A stretch of DNA of 64,000 nucleotides from Antarcticimicrobium sp. Lineage in GTDB: Bacteria > Pseudomonadota > Alphaproteobacteria > Rhodobacterales > Rhodobacteraceae. A program made the translations under genes and the position numbers. How positions within the stretch are numbered: position 1 is the first letter of the stretch; every line of letters begins with the position of its first letter. The notes below the pieces were generated by a model. The model saw nothing but the letters and a program-made list of their open reading frames with translations, ran no database searches and was not told where the DNA came from. This document shows positions 1-8,272 of the stretch, piece after piece. The stretch covers positions 1 to 64,000 of the forward strand of contig NZ_JARGPK010000088.1 in assembly GCF_029212575.1 (NCBI RefSeq), in the 5' to 3' direction.

Positions 1-89
1 TTGGCGACCCGGGTTCCGAGCGAAAACGACCCCGCCACCAGCGCAGAGAAGGCCAGCATCGCCAGATGCCCCTGCACCCGGCGGCTCAT
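1..89 (-). CDS. EamA/DMT-family transporter, N-terminal fragment
   Basis: Only the first 29 or so codons lie in the window. The peptide begins MSRRVQGHLAML and continues into ALVAGSFSLG, which looks like the first membrane helix of drug/metabolite exporters of the EamA family. It is read on the minus strand 32 bases after the stop of the LysR gene, so the two are probably cotranscribed. The family assignment rests on this short helix and is tentative; the rest of the gene runs off the window. Confidence 0.5.
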   Translation of the reverse strand, partial: MSRRVQGHLAMLAFSALVAGSFSLGTRVA

Positions 90-121
90 CCCCGCCCGCC
101 TTGGCAGTTCCGCGCCGCCAT

Positions 122-997
122 TCACGCGCACCATTCCTGCGCCCGTTCCTTGAGAAATCGAAGGAAACTCTGAACCTTGTTGGTGCGGTGCAGGTCGACA
201 TGGGTGACCAGCCAGAGCGCGCCCGACCAGTCGTCCTGCAGCGGCATCACCTGCACCAGGCCGGGGTGGCGCGCGGCCTCCCACACCGCCATGAAGCCGA
301 TGCCGGCGCCCGCGAGGATGGCGTCATGCGTGGCTTCGCCGCTGTTGCAGCGGAAGGTGACCGCCTCTTGCGGGACATGGGCCTGCAACCATTTGGCGAA
401 GGGCGCGCGGCTGTCGGGATCGTCAGCGCCGACAAATCGATGGCGGGCGAAATCCTCGACCTCCGGCTGTCCGTTCCTGGCGATATAATCTTGCGAGGCA
501 TACATGGCGACCGGAAGATCGGTGAACCGTTGCACCACGTTGTCGGGCTGGTCCGGGACCGATCCCGCGCGGATTGCCACATGGGCCTCGCCGTATTCCA
601 GCCGGAACAGCCGGTCGCCGGTCAGGAACCGCACGATCAGACCGGGATGCATGGACTGGAATTCGGCCAGCACCGGCACCAGCAAAGGCGACAGCGAAGC
701 CAGCGAGGTCACCACCAACTCGCCCTTGACCTCGTCGCCCTGCCCCTTGAGCCGGCCGGAAAGCTGGTTGAACTGGTCCTCGGTCGCCTGCGCCACGCGC
801 AGCAGGTCGGTGCCGGCCTCGGTCGGGGTATAGCCGCGCGCGTGGCGCTGGAACAGCTTGACGCCCAGCCGCCCCTCGATCGCGTCGATATGGCGGATGA
901 CGGTGGCATGGTGCACGCCCAGCACCTCGGCCGCGCCGCTGACCGTGCCCATGCGGGCGACCTGATAGGCGGTGCGGATCTCGTCCCAATTGTCCAT
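122..997 (-). CDS. LysR-family transcriptional regulator
   Basis: A 291-residue LysR-type regulator. The N-terminal winged helix-turn-helix covers about residues 1-60 (helix region SGAAEVLGVHHATVIRHIDA followed by LGVKLF), and a substrate-binding-like effector domain follows. I chose the ATG at 997 because GGGAG lies about 10 bases upstream and it puts the helix-turn-helix at the usual distance from the N-terminus; the frame stays open further upstream. It is divergent from azoR with about 125 bases between starts, the usual LysR arrangement, so it may control azoR, itself and the downstream transporter. The effector is unknown. Confidence 0.9.
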   Translation of the reverse strand: MDNWDEIRTAYQVARMGTVSGAAEVLGVHHATVIRHIDAIEGRLGVKLFQRHARGYTPTEAGTDLLRVAQATEDQFNQLSGRLKGQGDEVKGELVVTSLASLSPLLVPVLAEFQSMHPGLIVRFLTGDRLFRLEYGEAHVAIRAGSVPDQPDNVVQRFTDLPVAMYASQDYIARNGQPEVEDFARHRFVGADDPDSRAPFAKWLQAHVPQEAVTFRCNSGEATHDAILAGAGIGFMAVWEAARHPGLVQVMPLQDDWSGALWLVTHVDLHRTNKVQSFLRFLKERAQEWCA

Positions 998-1051
998 GAC
1001 GCACGCTCCCTTAATGTGCGTCAGATCACAGACGCCCTGCCTTTTCGACAA

Positions 1052-1069
1052 TTGCGTTCGGTGATGCAA
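1052..1069. promoter_or_regulatory. Candidate LysR binding site
   Basis: The inverted repeat TTGC-N10-GCAA lies in the divergent spacer between the LysR gene and azoR. Its dyad with a T-N11-A core fits the general form of LysR operator sites. The call comes from position and symmetry only. Confidence 0.4.
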
Positions 1070-1122
1070 GATCCTTTCTCTTGGACAGGACATATTCAAT
1101 GCCCGGAACAAAAGGAAACGAT

Positions 1123-1704
1123 ATGACCCGCACCCTTCTTCATATCGACACCTCGGCCCGCCGCAGCGGCTCGACCTCGCGCGACCTGTCGGCGCAGATC
1201 GTCGACCGGCTGGCCCCCGATACCGTGCTGCGCCGCGACCTGGCCGATGCGCTGCCGTTGATCGACGAGACCTGGATCGGCGCCAATTTCACCCCCGAGG
1301 ATCAACGCGACGATGCCCAGCGCGCTCAGATGGCGCTGTCGGATGAACTGGTAGCGGAACTGAAGGCCGCCGACACGCTGGTGATCGGGCTGCCAATCTA
1401 CAATTTCTCGATGCCCGCCACGCTCAAGGCCTGGATCGACATGGTCGCACGCGTCGGCGTCACCTTCCGCTATAGCGAGGCCGGTCCCGAGGGGTTGCTG
1501 AAGGGCAAGCGCGCGGTGCTCGCCGTGGCCTCTGGCGGAACGCAGGTGGGTTCCGAGATCGACTTTGCCACCGGCTACCTGCGCCATGTGCTGGGCTTCA
1601 TCGGCATCACCGAGATCGAGATCGTCGCCGCCGACCGCATGAACGTGGATGCGGATGCGGCGCTGAAGGCCGCCAATAACGCGCTGGCGAAGATCGCCGC
1701 CTGA
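1123..1704 (+). CDS. azoR: FMN-dependent NADH-azoreductase
   Basis: A 193-residue flavodoxin-fold quinone/azo reductase. The N-terminal strand and phosphate-binding region (LLHIDTSARRSGSTSRDL), the segment PIYNFSMPATLKAWID near residues 95-110 and the C-terminal LGFIGIT are hallmarks of AzoR. The family binds FMN as a dimer and reduces quinones and azo compounds by two-electron transfer from NADH in the cytoplasm, often for quinone or thiol stress. The ATG at 1123 is preceded by AAAGGAA; the frame extends upstream to 1081 without a better site. A hairpin terminator follows. Confidence 0.93.
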   Translation: MTRTLLHIDTSARRSGSTSRDLSAQIVDRLAPDTVLRRDLADALPLIDETWIGANFTPEDQRDDAQRAQMALSDELVAELKAADTLVIGLPIYNFSMPATLKAWIDMVARVGVTFRYSEAGPEGLLKGKRAVLAVASGGTQVGSEIDFATGYLRHVLGFIGITEIEIVAADRMNVDADAALKAANNALAKIAA

Positions 1705-1731
1705 TCCCCCGCCGCGCCCCTGCCCTTTCTC

Positions 1732-1758
1732 CGCGCCCCGCCGCCGGGGCGCGGTTTT
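1732..1758 (+). terminator. Rho-independent terminator after azoR
   Basis: CGCGCCCCG and CGGGGCGCG form a 9-bp GC stem around a CCGC loop and are followed by GTTTT, 28 bases after the azoR stop. Confidence 0.75.
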
Positions 1759-1836
1759 CCGTTTCGCACCGGCCGCCAGGCGGCCACCCTGCGACTTGAC
1801 TCAAGGCGCCAAACCGCCTAGACGCCCCTCCCATAT

Positions 1837-1946
1837 CCGGAAGTGAAAAACCTTCCGGTCCCGGCCTGTGCCGGGATCGCCCCCCACCAGCGAGTTTCGC
1901 CCGTGGGGGCAAATCCGTTTGGATCGGTCTCCGTTTCATCGCGGAG
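1837..1946 (+). promoter_or_regulatory. Hairpin-rich leader upstream of ffh
   Basis: Four hairpins stand in a row: CCGGAAG/CTTCCGG (1837-1858), TCCCGGC/GCCGGGA with loop CTGT (1859-1876), a CCCCCAC/GTGGGGG stem enclosing GCGA/TCGC (1880-1910), and CTCCG/CGGAG (1929-1946). The ffh start follows 75 bases later. None has the T-run of a terminator. The row could be an untranslated leader, a small RNA, or an attenuator-like element. It lacks the conserved apical loop of SRP 4.5S RNA. I do not recognise it as a named RNA family. Confidence 0.45.
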
Positions 1947-2020
1947 GCGTTTGAGAATTGAACCGTCCGTTCCCAGATTGGGGACGACATTGCGAAATCG
2001 GCGAAGGAGCCAAGAGGACC

Positions 2021-3532
2021 ATGTTTGAAAATCTATCCGAACGCCTCTCCGGCGTCTTCGACCGGCTGACCAAGCAGGGTGCGCTTTCCGACGAGGACGT
2101 CAAGACCGCCCTGCGCGAGGTGCGCGTCGCGCTGCTCGAGGCGGACGTGTCGCTGCCCGTCGCGCGGGATTTCGTCAAGGCGGTACAGGACAAGGCGACC
2201 GGCCAGGCGGTGACCAAATCGGTGACGCCGGGCCAGCAGGTGGTCAAGATCGTCCACGACGCGCTGGTCGATGTGCTGCGCGGCGAGGACGCCCCCGGCG
2301 CGCTGAAGATCGACAACCCGCCGGCGCCGATCCTGATGGTCGGCCTTCAGGGTTCGGGCAAGACGACGACCACCGCCAAGCTGGCCAAGCGGCTGACCGA
2401 GCGCGAGGGCAAGCGGGTGCTGATGGCCTCGCTCGACACCAACCGCCCGGCGGCGATGGAGCAGCTGGCCATTCTCGGCAAGCAGATCGGTGTCGATACC
2501 CTGCCGATCGTCAAGGGCGAGGATCCGGTCGCCATCGCCAAGCGCGCCAAGACCCAGGCCGCGCTGGGGGGCTATGACGTCTACATGCTCGACACCGCCG
2601 GCCGGCTGCATATCGACGAGGAACTGATCCGGCAGGCGGCGCAGGTGCGCGATGTTGCCAACCCGCGCGAGACGCTGCTGGTGGTCGACGGGCTGACCGG
2701 TCAGGACGCGGTCAACGTCGCGACCGAGTTCGACGACAAGATCGGCGTCACCGGCGTGGTGCTGACCCGGATGGACGGCGACGGGCGCGGCGGTGCGGCG
2801 CTGTCGATGCGCGCGGTCACCGGCAAGCCGATCCGCTTTGTCGGCCTGGGCGAAAAGATGGAGGCGCTGGAAACCTTCGAGCCCGACCGCGTCGCCGGGC
2901 GCATCCTTGGCATGGGCGACATCGTGGCGCTGGTCGAGAAGGCGCAGGAAACCATCGAGGCCGAGCAGGCCGAAAAGATGATGCGCCGCATGGCCAAGGG
3001 TCAGTTCAACATGAACGACCTGAAGATGCAGCTGGAGCAAATGCTCAAGATGGGCGGCATGGAGGGCATGATGTCGATGATGCCCGGCATGGGCAAGATG
3101 GCCAAGCAGGTCGAAGAGGCCGGTTTCGACGACAAGATCATCCGCCGCCAGATCGCCCTGATCCAGTCGATGACGAAAAAGGAACGCGCCAACCCCAAGC
3201 TGCTGCAGGCCAGCCGCAAGAAGCGGATCGCCAAGGGCGCGGGGATGGATGTGAGCGATCTCAACAAGCTTCTGAAGATGCACCGCCAGATGGGCGACAT
3301 GATGAAGAAGATGGGCAAGATGGGCAAAGGCGGCATGCTGAAACAGGCCATGAAGGGCATGTTCGGCAAGGGCGGTCCCAGCCCCGAGGAGATGGCCGCC
3401 GGCATGGACCCCAAGGCGCTGGAAGCCGCCGCGCGCCAGATGGGCGCGGGTGGCAAGATGCCCGGCGGGCTGCCCGGTCTGGGCGGCGGCGCGCTGCCAC
3501 CGGGGCTGAGCGGGTTCGGAAAGAAGAAGTGA
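2021..3532 (+). CDS. ffh: Signal recognition particle protein Ffh (SRP54)
   Basis: This 503-residue GTPase binds 4.5S RNA and hydrophobic signal sequences and delivers ribosomes to FtsY at the membrane. The N domain begins MFENLSERLSGVFDRL, the G domain carries the P-loop GLQGSGKTTT near residue 107 and the DTAGRL motif, and the M domain from about residue 320 is very methionine-rich (repeated MGGMEGMMSMMPGMGKM-like runs). A Gly/Met/Pro-rich tail ends GFGKKK. I start at 2021 because MFENLSERL is the conserved N-terminus, although the frame is open from 1958. The stop overlaps the start of the next gene. Confidence 0.98.
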   Translation: MFENLSERLSGVFDRLTKQGALSDEDVKTALREVRVALLEADVSLPVARDFVKAVQDKATGQAVTKSVTPGQQVVKIVHDALVDVLRGEDAPGALKIDNPPAPILMVGLQGSGKTTTTAKLAKRLTEREGKRVLMASLDTNRPAAMEQLAILGKQIGVDTLPIVKGEDPVAIAKRAKTQAALGGYDVYMLDTAGRLHIDEELIRQAAQVRDVANPRETLLVVDGLTGQDAVNVATEFDDKIGVTGVVLTRMDGDGRGGAALSMRAVTGKPIRFVGLGEKMEALETFEPDRVAGRILGMGDIVALVEKAQETIEAEQAEKMMRRMAKGQFNMNDLKMQLEQMLKMGGMEGMMSMMPGMGKMAKQVEEAGFDDKIIRRQIALIQSMTKKERANPKLLQASRKKRIAKGAGMDVSDLNKLLKMHRQMGDMMKKMGKMGKGGMLKQAMKGMFGKGGPSPEEMAAGMDPKALEAAARQMGAGGKMPGGLPGLGGGALPPGLSGFGKKK

Positions 3533-4080
3533 TGACTGCCCTCGCCATCCCCACGCTGGAGACCGAGCGGCTGATCCTGCGCGCGCCGGGTCCGCAGGAC
3601 TTCGGCCCCTTTGCCGCGTTCTACGCCAGCCCGCGCGCCGATTTCGTCGGTGGTCCGCTGAACGCCGAAGGCAGCTGGCGGATGCTGGCGATGGAGATCG
3701 GCCACTGGACGCTCAAGGGGTTCGGTCGCTGGACCGTGACCGCGAAGGGCGACGATACCGCCATCGGCATGGTCGGCCTGTTCGAGCCCGAGGGCTGGCC
3801 CGAGGCGGAAATCGGCTGGGACCTGTTCAACGGGCACGAGGGCAAGGGATATGCCACCGAGGCGGGGCGCGCCGCACGCTCTTACGCCTATGACGTGCTG
3901 GGATGGCAGACCGCGATCAGCCTGGTGAAACCGGCCAACACCGGATCCGCCCGCGTCGCCGCCCGGTTGGGCGCGCGGCACGAGGGCGATTTCACCCATG
4001 AACGGCACGGTTTCATGCAGGTCTGGCGCCACCCGGCGCCCGGAGAGATCGCCGATGGCGGGATGGAGGCCTACGCGTGA
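3532..4080 (+). CDS. GNAT-family N-acetyltransferase (first of three)
   Basis: A 182-residue RimJ/RimL-like acetyltransferase. It opens with the LETERLILRAP signature and has acetyl-CoA motif A as NGHEGKGYATEAGRAARSYA near residues 100-120. The ATG overlaps the ffh stop (TGATG); a GTG one codon upstream is also possible. It is the first of three paralogues joined by overlapping stop and start codons, which implies translational coupling. The substrate is unknown; relatives acetylate protein N-termini, amines or small molecules. Confidence 0.88.
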   Translation: MTALAIPTLETERLILRAPGPQDFGPFAAFYASPRADFVGGPLNAEGSWRMLAMEIGHWTLKGFGRWTVTAKGDDTAIGMVGLFEPEGWPEAEIGWDLFNGHEGKGYATEAGRAARSYAYDVLGWQTAISLVKPANTGSARVAARLGARHEGDFTHERHGFMQVWRHPAPGEIADGGMEAYA

Positions 4081-4604
4081 GCGCGCTTGCCCTCGATATT
4101 CCCATCGTGGAGACCGACCGCCTGATCCTGCGCGGGCCGGAGGCGCGCGATTTCGAACCGCTCGCGGCGTTCTTTGCGGACAAGGCGCGCAGCTGGGGCT
4201 TTGGCGGGCCTAAGACCCGCAACGAGGCCTGGCGCTGGTTTGCCGGCAATATCGGCCACTGGGCGCTGCGCGGCTACGGATTCTGGACCATCGAGACGAA
4301 AGACGGCCAGGTCATCGGCATCACCGGCATCTGGAACCCCGACGGTTGGCCAGAGCCGGAACTGGGCTGGGTGATGTTCGACGGCTCGGAGGGCAAGGGA
4401 TATGCCTATGAGGCGGCGCGGGCCGCCCGCCAGCATGCCTATGAGCACATGGGTTTTACCACGCTCACCAGCAACATCTTGCCCGGCAACACCCGGTCGG
4501 TCGCGCTGGCCGAAAAGCTCGGCGCCCGATACGAGCGTGACTTCACCAATGTCACCCATGACACCGAGATGGCCTATCGCCACCCGAAACGGGAGGGGAT
4601 GTGA
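4077..4604 (+). CDS. GNAT-family N-acetyltransferase (second of three)
   Basis: A 175-residue paralogue of its neighbours, with VETDRLILRGPEARDF at the N-terminus and motif A as EGKGYAYEAARAARQHAY. It starts with GTG at 4077, which overlaps the preceding TGA (GTGA). The shared sequence GPEARDF/GPEAEDY with the third copy indicates local duplication. The substrate cannot be predicted from the sequence. Confidence 0.88.
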   Translation: MSALALDIPIVETDRLILRGPEARDFEPLAAFFADKARSWGFGGPKTRNEAWRWFAGNIGHWALRGYGFWTIETKDGQVIGITGIWNPDGWPEPELGWVMFDGSEGKGYAYEAARAARQHAYEHMGFTTLTSNILPGNTRSVALAEKLGARYERDFTNVTHDTEMAYRHPKREGM

Positions 4605-5206
4605 TGCCCCACACCATCCCCGTGATCGAGACCCGGCGGCTGGTTCTGCGCGGCCCGGAGGCCGAGGATTATCCGAACTTCAAGGCCACCTTCACCAGCT
4701 ACCGCGCGCGTTTCATGGGCGGGCCGCTGAACCCCTACGAGTCCTGGATGCTCTACGCCGCCGAGATCGGCCATTGGCAGATCCGCGGCTATGGCATGTG
4801 GATGATCCACGACAAGCTTACCGACGAGACCTATGGCATGGCCGGCGGCTGGAAACCGGCGATGTGGCCCGAGGCCGAGATCGCCTGGGTGATCTGGCCC
4901 GAGAAGGCCGGCAAGGGCTATGCGCTGGAGGCGACGCATGCGGTGCGCGGCTTTCTCTACCGCGAACGCGGCTGGACCACCGCCGTGAGCTACATCGACC
5001 CCAAGAACCTCGATTCCATCCGGCTTGCCGAGCGGCTGGGCGCGGTCAAGGATCATGACGCGGCCAGCATCGACGGCAGCGACGCGGTCTATCGCCATCC
5101 TGCGCCGGCGCGGCTCGACAACAGCCAGCTGGCGCATGGGATCGAGATGGAGATCGGCCATTACGCCGACCCGATGTTCAAACCGAAGGGCTGGGCCATT
5201 GACTGA
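4604..5206 (+). CDS. GNAT-family N-acetyltransferase (third of three)
   Basis: A 200-residue paralogue with IETRRLVLRGPEAEDY at the N-terminus and motif A as EKAGKGYALEATHAVRGF. The ATG at 4604 overlaps the previous stop; a GTG one codon upstream also fits. It has a C-terminal extension of about 25 residues (HGIEMEIGHYADPMFKPKGWAID) that the other two lack. It ends 31 bases before the chorismate mutase gene, so the run from ffh to chorismate mutase may be one transcript. Confidence 0.87.
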   Translation: MPHTIPVIETRRLVLRGPEAEDYPNFKATFTSYRARFMGGPLNPYESWMLYAAEIGHWQIRGYGMWMIHDKLTDETYGMAGGWKPAMWPEAEIAWVIWPEKAGKGYALEATHAVRGFLYRERGWTTAVSYIDPKNLDSIRLAERLGAVKDHDAASIDGSDAVYRHPAPARLDNSQLAHGIEMEIGHYADPMFKPKGWAID

Positions 5207-5237
5207 CATCCAGCCCCCCGCAGAAGGACCCCGGACC

Positions 5238-5534
5238 ATGACCGATGACGCCACCCGCGCCGCCGCGCTTCTGAAAGAGCACCGGCACAGCATCGACCGG
5301 CTCGACGCGATCCTCGTCTATACCCTGGGCGAGCGGTTCAAGCACACCCAGGCTGTCGGGAAACTGAAAGCCGAACACGACCTTCCCCCGTCCGATCCGG
5401 CCCGCGAGGCGGCGCAGATCGAACGGCTCGAAGACCTGGCGAAACAGGCCGACCTGGACCCTGAGTTCGCCAAGGCGTTCCTCAACTTCATCATCGAGGA
5501 AGTGATCCGCCACCACAAGAAACACCAGGAATGA
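5238..5534 (+). CDS. Chorismate mutase, AroQ type
   Basis: A 98-residue all-helical AroQ-class mutase converting chorismate to prephenate for phenylalanine and tyrosine synthesis. The first helix carries HRHSIDRLDAILVYTLGERF, followed by THTQAVGKLKAEH-like active-site helix residues (actual: KHTQAVGKLKAEH), and the last helix is FLNFIIEEVIRHHKKHQE. The length equals a minimal monofunctional AroQ domain. The ATG at 5238 follows GAAGGACC. It sits immediately before rpsP. Confidence 0.88.
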   Translation: MTDDATRAAALLKEHRHSIDRLDAILVYTLGERFKHTQAVGKLKAEHDLPPSDPAREAAQIERLEDLAKQADLDPEFAKAFLNFIIEEVIRHHKKHQE

Positions 5535-5580
5535 CCCTCCTGGATCACTAGACACCAGAAATAACCGGGGCTTTCCCGGT
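5525..5580 (+). promoter_or_regulatory. Two-hairpin leader of rpsP
   Basis: CCAGGA/TCCTGG (5525-5543) straddles the chorismate mutase stop, and ACCGGG/CCCGGT (5564-5580) ends 12 bases before the rpsP ribosome binding site AAAGGAG. They may be part of a translational control leader for the ribosomal operon or weak terminators. No T-run follows either stem. Confidence 0.35.
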
Positions 5581-5605
5581 CAACGCCATCAAAGGAGAAA
5601 TCACC

Positions 5606-5992
5606 ATGGCAATGAAGATCCGACTGGCCCGCGGCGGCTCAAAAAAGCGTCCCTTCTACCGCATCGTAGCCACCGACAGCCGCATGCCGCGCGACGGCCG
5701 CTTCATCGAAAAGCTGGGCACCTACAACCCGCTGCTGCCGAAAGACAGCGAAGAGCGCGTGAAGATGGACGTCGACGCCGTCAAGGCATGGCTCGACAAG
5801 GGCGCCCAGCCGACCGACCGTGTCGCCCGCATGCTTGAGGCCGCCGGTGTCCTGGAAAAGAAAGAGCGCAGCAACCCCAAGAAGGGCGAGCCGGGCACCA
5901 AGGCCAAGGAGCGCGCCGAGGAGAAGGCCGCCAAGGCCGCCGAAGCCGCAGAGGCCCCCGCCGAAGAACCGGCGGAAGAGTCGGCGGAATAA
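5606..5992 (+). CDS. rpsP: 30S ribosomal protein S16
   Basis: This 128-residue protein is assembled early into the 30S platform. The S16 core is residues 1-85, starting [21 protein letters not shown] with [19 protein letters not shown]. The remaining 45 residues are a Lys/Glu/Ala-rich tail beyond the roughly 80-residue E. coli form, as is common in alphaproteobacteria. The ATG at 5606 follows AAAGGAGAAATCACC. A strong hairpin terminator lies between it and rimM. Confidence 0.98.
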   Translation: MAMKIRLARGGSKKRPFYRIVATDSRMPRDGRFIEKLGTYNPLLPKDSEERVKMDVDAVKAWLDKGAQPTDRVARMLEAAGVLEKKERSNPKKGEPGTKAKERAEEKAAKAAEAAEAPAEEPAEESAE

Positions 5993-6040
5993 GCGACCCT
6001 GCGCCGCGCCCCCACGCGGGCTCTGGACAAGACTGCCGGG

Positions 6041-6075
6041 GGCGGGCCAGATTGACGCTGGCCCGCCTCTTTTTT
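6041..6075 (+). terminator. Rho-independent terminator after rpsP
   Basis: GGCGGGCCAG and CTGGCCCGCC form a perfect 10-bp stem with loop ATTGACG, followed by TCTTTTTT. It would give rpsP higher expression than rimM and trmD downstream. Confidence 0.9.
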
Positions 6076-6148
6076 CGTGAACGGATCGAGGTCACATGCT
6101 GCGCCAGCCTTCGAAACACCCCCTGCGGCCACGCCCGGAGGACACCCG

Positions 6149-6652
6149 ATGAGCGACACTGTCTGCGTCGGCGCCATCTCCGGCGCCTATGGCGTGCGCG
6201 GCGAGGTGCGGCTGAAAAGCTTTTGCGCCGAGCCCGAGGATATCGCGGCCTATGCCCCGCTCAGCACCGAGGACGGAGCGCAGAGCTACTCCGTGGTGAT
6301 CACCGGGCGGATCAAGAACGGGCTGACCGCGCGCCTTGGCGGTGTGGGCAGCAAGGAGGAGGCCGACGCCCTGAAGGGGGTGCGCCTCTATGCCCCGCGC
6401 GACCGCCTGCCCGCGCTGCCGGATGACGAGTTTTATCACGCCGACCTGATCGGGCTGGAGGTGGTCGATACCGGCGGCACCGTGCTGGGCCGGGTCCGCT
6501 CGGTGCAGAACCACGGCGCCAGCGACCTTCTGGAGATCGCCGGACCGGGGCTCAAGACCACCGTGCTGCTGCCCTTCACGCAAGATGCGGTGCCGACCGT
6601 CGACCTTGCGGCCAGGCGCATCATCGCCGACCCGCCCGATGGGCTGTTCTGA
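6149..6652 (+). CDS. rimM: Ribosome maturation factor RimM
   Basis: A 167-residue two-domain assembly factor that binds S19 and helps mature the 30S head. The N-terminal barrel shows [20 protein letters not shown], and the PRC-barrel domain begins about residue 90 with [15 protein letters not shown] and ends [18 protein letters not shown]. The ATG at 6149 follows GGAGGA. It is in the normal rpsP-rimM-trmD-rplS order, but two other genes separate it from trmD. Confidence 0.97.
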   Translation: MSDTVCVGAISGAYGVRGEVRLKSFCAEPEDIAAYAPLSTEDGAQSYSVVITGRIKNGLTARLGGVGSKEEADALKGVRLYAPRDRLPALPDDEFYHADLIGLEVVDTGGTVLGRVRSVQNHGASDLLEIAGPGLKTTVLLPFTQDAVPTVDLAARRIIADPPDGLF

Positions 6653-6695
6653 TGCCCGGCCGCCCCGCCCCTTGCCCTCGCACCGGCCGCCGGTA

Positions 6696-7475
6696 ATGCG
6701 CGTGCTCCTGCATGCCGGGTTCCACAAGACCGGGACGTCAACGGTGCAGCAGGCGCTTTTTCACAACCGCGATGCCCTGGCCCCGCATCTGCGGCTGGTG
6801 CCGCGCGCCCGCATGGCCCCGGCGGGCAAGGCGGCGCGGGCCTGGTCGGCGGGTGGCAATCCGGTGGATCTGGCGCTGTTCGGTTACGAACTGGCGCAGG
6901 TGATGGAGGAATGGGACGCTGACGATCCGCGCCCGATGCTGATCTCGGCCGAGGATCTGTGCGGCCAGATGCCGGGGCGGGCCGGCGTGGAGAGCTATGC
7001 GGCGGCGGCACCGCTGATGCGGACAGTCGTGGATACGTTGGCGACCTTGCACCCGAATGCCGCGCCAGCGTTCTACTTTTCCACCCGCCAAACCGAGGAT
7101 TGGCTGGCCAGCGCCCATGCCCAGCATCTGCGCGCCTCGCGCATGACGCTGAGCGCCGAAGCCTTTGCCGGGCGTTACCGGGCCGCCGCCGATCTTGCGA
7201 CTGTGGTGGATGGTATCGCGGCGGCGCTGGCGCCCCTGCCGGTGCATCGCTGCGCACTGGAGCAAAGCCGCGCCCGCCCGCTGGGGCCGCTCGATCCGCT
7301 GCTCGACCTGCTGGCTCTGCCCGAAGGGCTGCGCGACAGCCTGGAACCACAGCCGCCGGTCAACCCTGCGCTGCCGCCCGATTGCCTGCAGGGGTTACTG
7401 GTATTGAACCGCAGCGATCTTGACGACGCCGCGTTGCGGGCCGCCAAGCGCGCGCTGATCGCGGAGTGCGTCTGA
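6696..7475 (+). CDS. Sulfotransferase-like protein (first of pair)
   Basis: A 259-residue protein. The N-terminal LLHAGFHKTGTSTVQQAL is the 5'-phosphosulfate-binding loop of PAPS-dependent sulfotransferases (K and GTST). YFSTRQTEDWLASAHAQH near residue 132 sits where the 3'-phosphate-binding motif belongs but lacks the usual RDP. It is a paralogue of the next gene and overlaps it by one base (TGATG). Its place between rimM and trmD is unusual. The acceptor is unknown; a nucleotide-binding protein without sulfotransferase activity is possible for this more degenerate copy. Confidence 0.75.
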   Translation: MRVLLHAGFHKTGTSTVQQALFHNRDALAPHLRLVPRARMAPAGKAARAWSAGGNPVDLALFGYELAQVMEEWDADDPRPMLISAEDLCGQMPGRAGVESYAAAAPLMRTVVDTLATLHPNAAPAFYFSTRQTEDWLASAHAQHLRASRMTLSAEAFAGRYRAAADLATVVDGIAAALAPLPVHRCALEQSRARPLGPLDPLLDLLALPEGLRDSLEPQPPVNPALPPDCLQGLLVLNRSDLDDAALRAAKRALIAECV

Positions 7476-8272
7476 TGCCGCGGGCGATCGTGATCCACTC
7501 CGGCTTTCACAAGACCGGCACCTCGACCCTGCAACATCTGCTGAGGCGCAACCGCCCGGCGCTGAAGGCGCACATGCGGATCGTGCTTAAGGGCGAGATG
7601 CCGGAGCTGACCCACGCCGCGCGCGGTTATTCCACCTGGCGCGATCCGTTCACGCTGGACAAGTTCGCGCACCGGTTCCGGGCGCTGCTGGAGCGCGTCG
7701 GCGACATGCCCAAACGGGTTCTGTGCCTCACGGCCGAGGAGCTTTCGGGCCATCTTCCGGGGCGCGAGGGGATCCCCGACTATTCCGCCGCGCCGGTGTT
7801 GGCCGGGGAAATGGTGGGGATCCTTGCTGACATGCACCCCGGCACGCCGATCACCTTCTACCTGACCCTGCGCGACCCCGAACCCTGGTTGCGCAGCGCC
7901 TATTGGGAACATGTGAAGGCCTCGTCGATGACCCGGGATTGGGCCGATTTCGCCCCGGCGACCCGACCCGGTGCGGACCTGGACGCGGCGGCGGATGCGG
8001 TGGCGGCGGCGGTACCCGGCCTCGTGATCCGCCAGCGGCTGGAGGACTGCACCGGTCAACCGCTCGGCCCGGCCGGGCCGCTGCTGGACATCTGCGGCAT
8101 TCCACCTGACCTGCAACAAGGGTTGGACCTGGTGCCGCCCGCCAACAGGCGTCACGACGACACCGTTCTGCTTGCGCTTCTGTCCGCCAACCGCGCATAC
8201 AGCGACCGCGACGCACGCCAGGCTGCCAAACGGGCGATCCTGGACGCTGCAAGGGAGGCGCCCGATGACTGA
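7475..8272 (+). CDS. Sulfotransferase-like protein (second of pair)
   Basis: A 265-residue paralogue of the upstream gene. It has the PAPS loop as HSGFHKTGTSTLQHLL near residues 8-23 and a better conserved 3'-phosphate motif, FYLTLRDPEPWLRSAYWEH, near residues 128-147. The ATG overlaps the upstream stop, and its own last codons overlap the trmD start by 8 bases, so all three are translationally coupled. The acceptor molecule is unknown. Confidence 0.78.
   Translation: MPRAIVIHSGFHKTGTSTLQHLLRRNRPALKAHMRIVLKGEMPELTHAARGYSTWRDPFTLDKFAHRFRALLERVGDMPKRVLCLTAEELSGHLPGREGIPDYSAAPVLAGEMVGILADMHPGTPITFYLTLRDPEPWLRSAYWEHVKASSMTRDWADFAPATRPGADLDAAADAVAAAVPGLVIRQRLEDCTGQPLGPAGPLLDICGIPPDLQQGLDLVPPANRRHDDTVLLALLSANRAYSDRDARQAAKRAILDAAREAPDD

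Noticed and set aside
1837-1946. SRP 4.5S RNA gene before ffh
   Set aside because: The hairpins do not show the conserved GGAAG-type apical loop and internal loop of SRP RNA.
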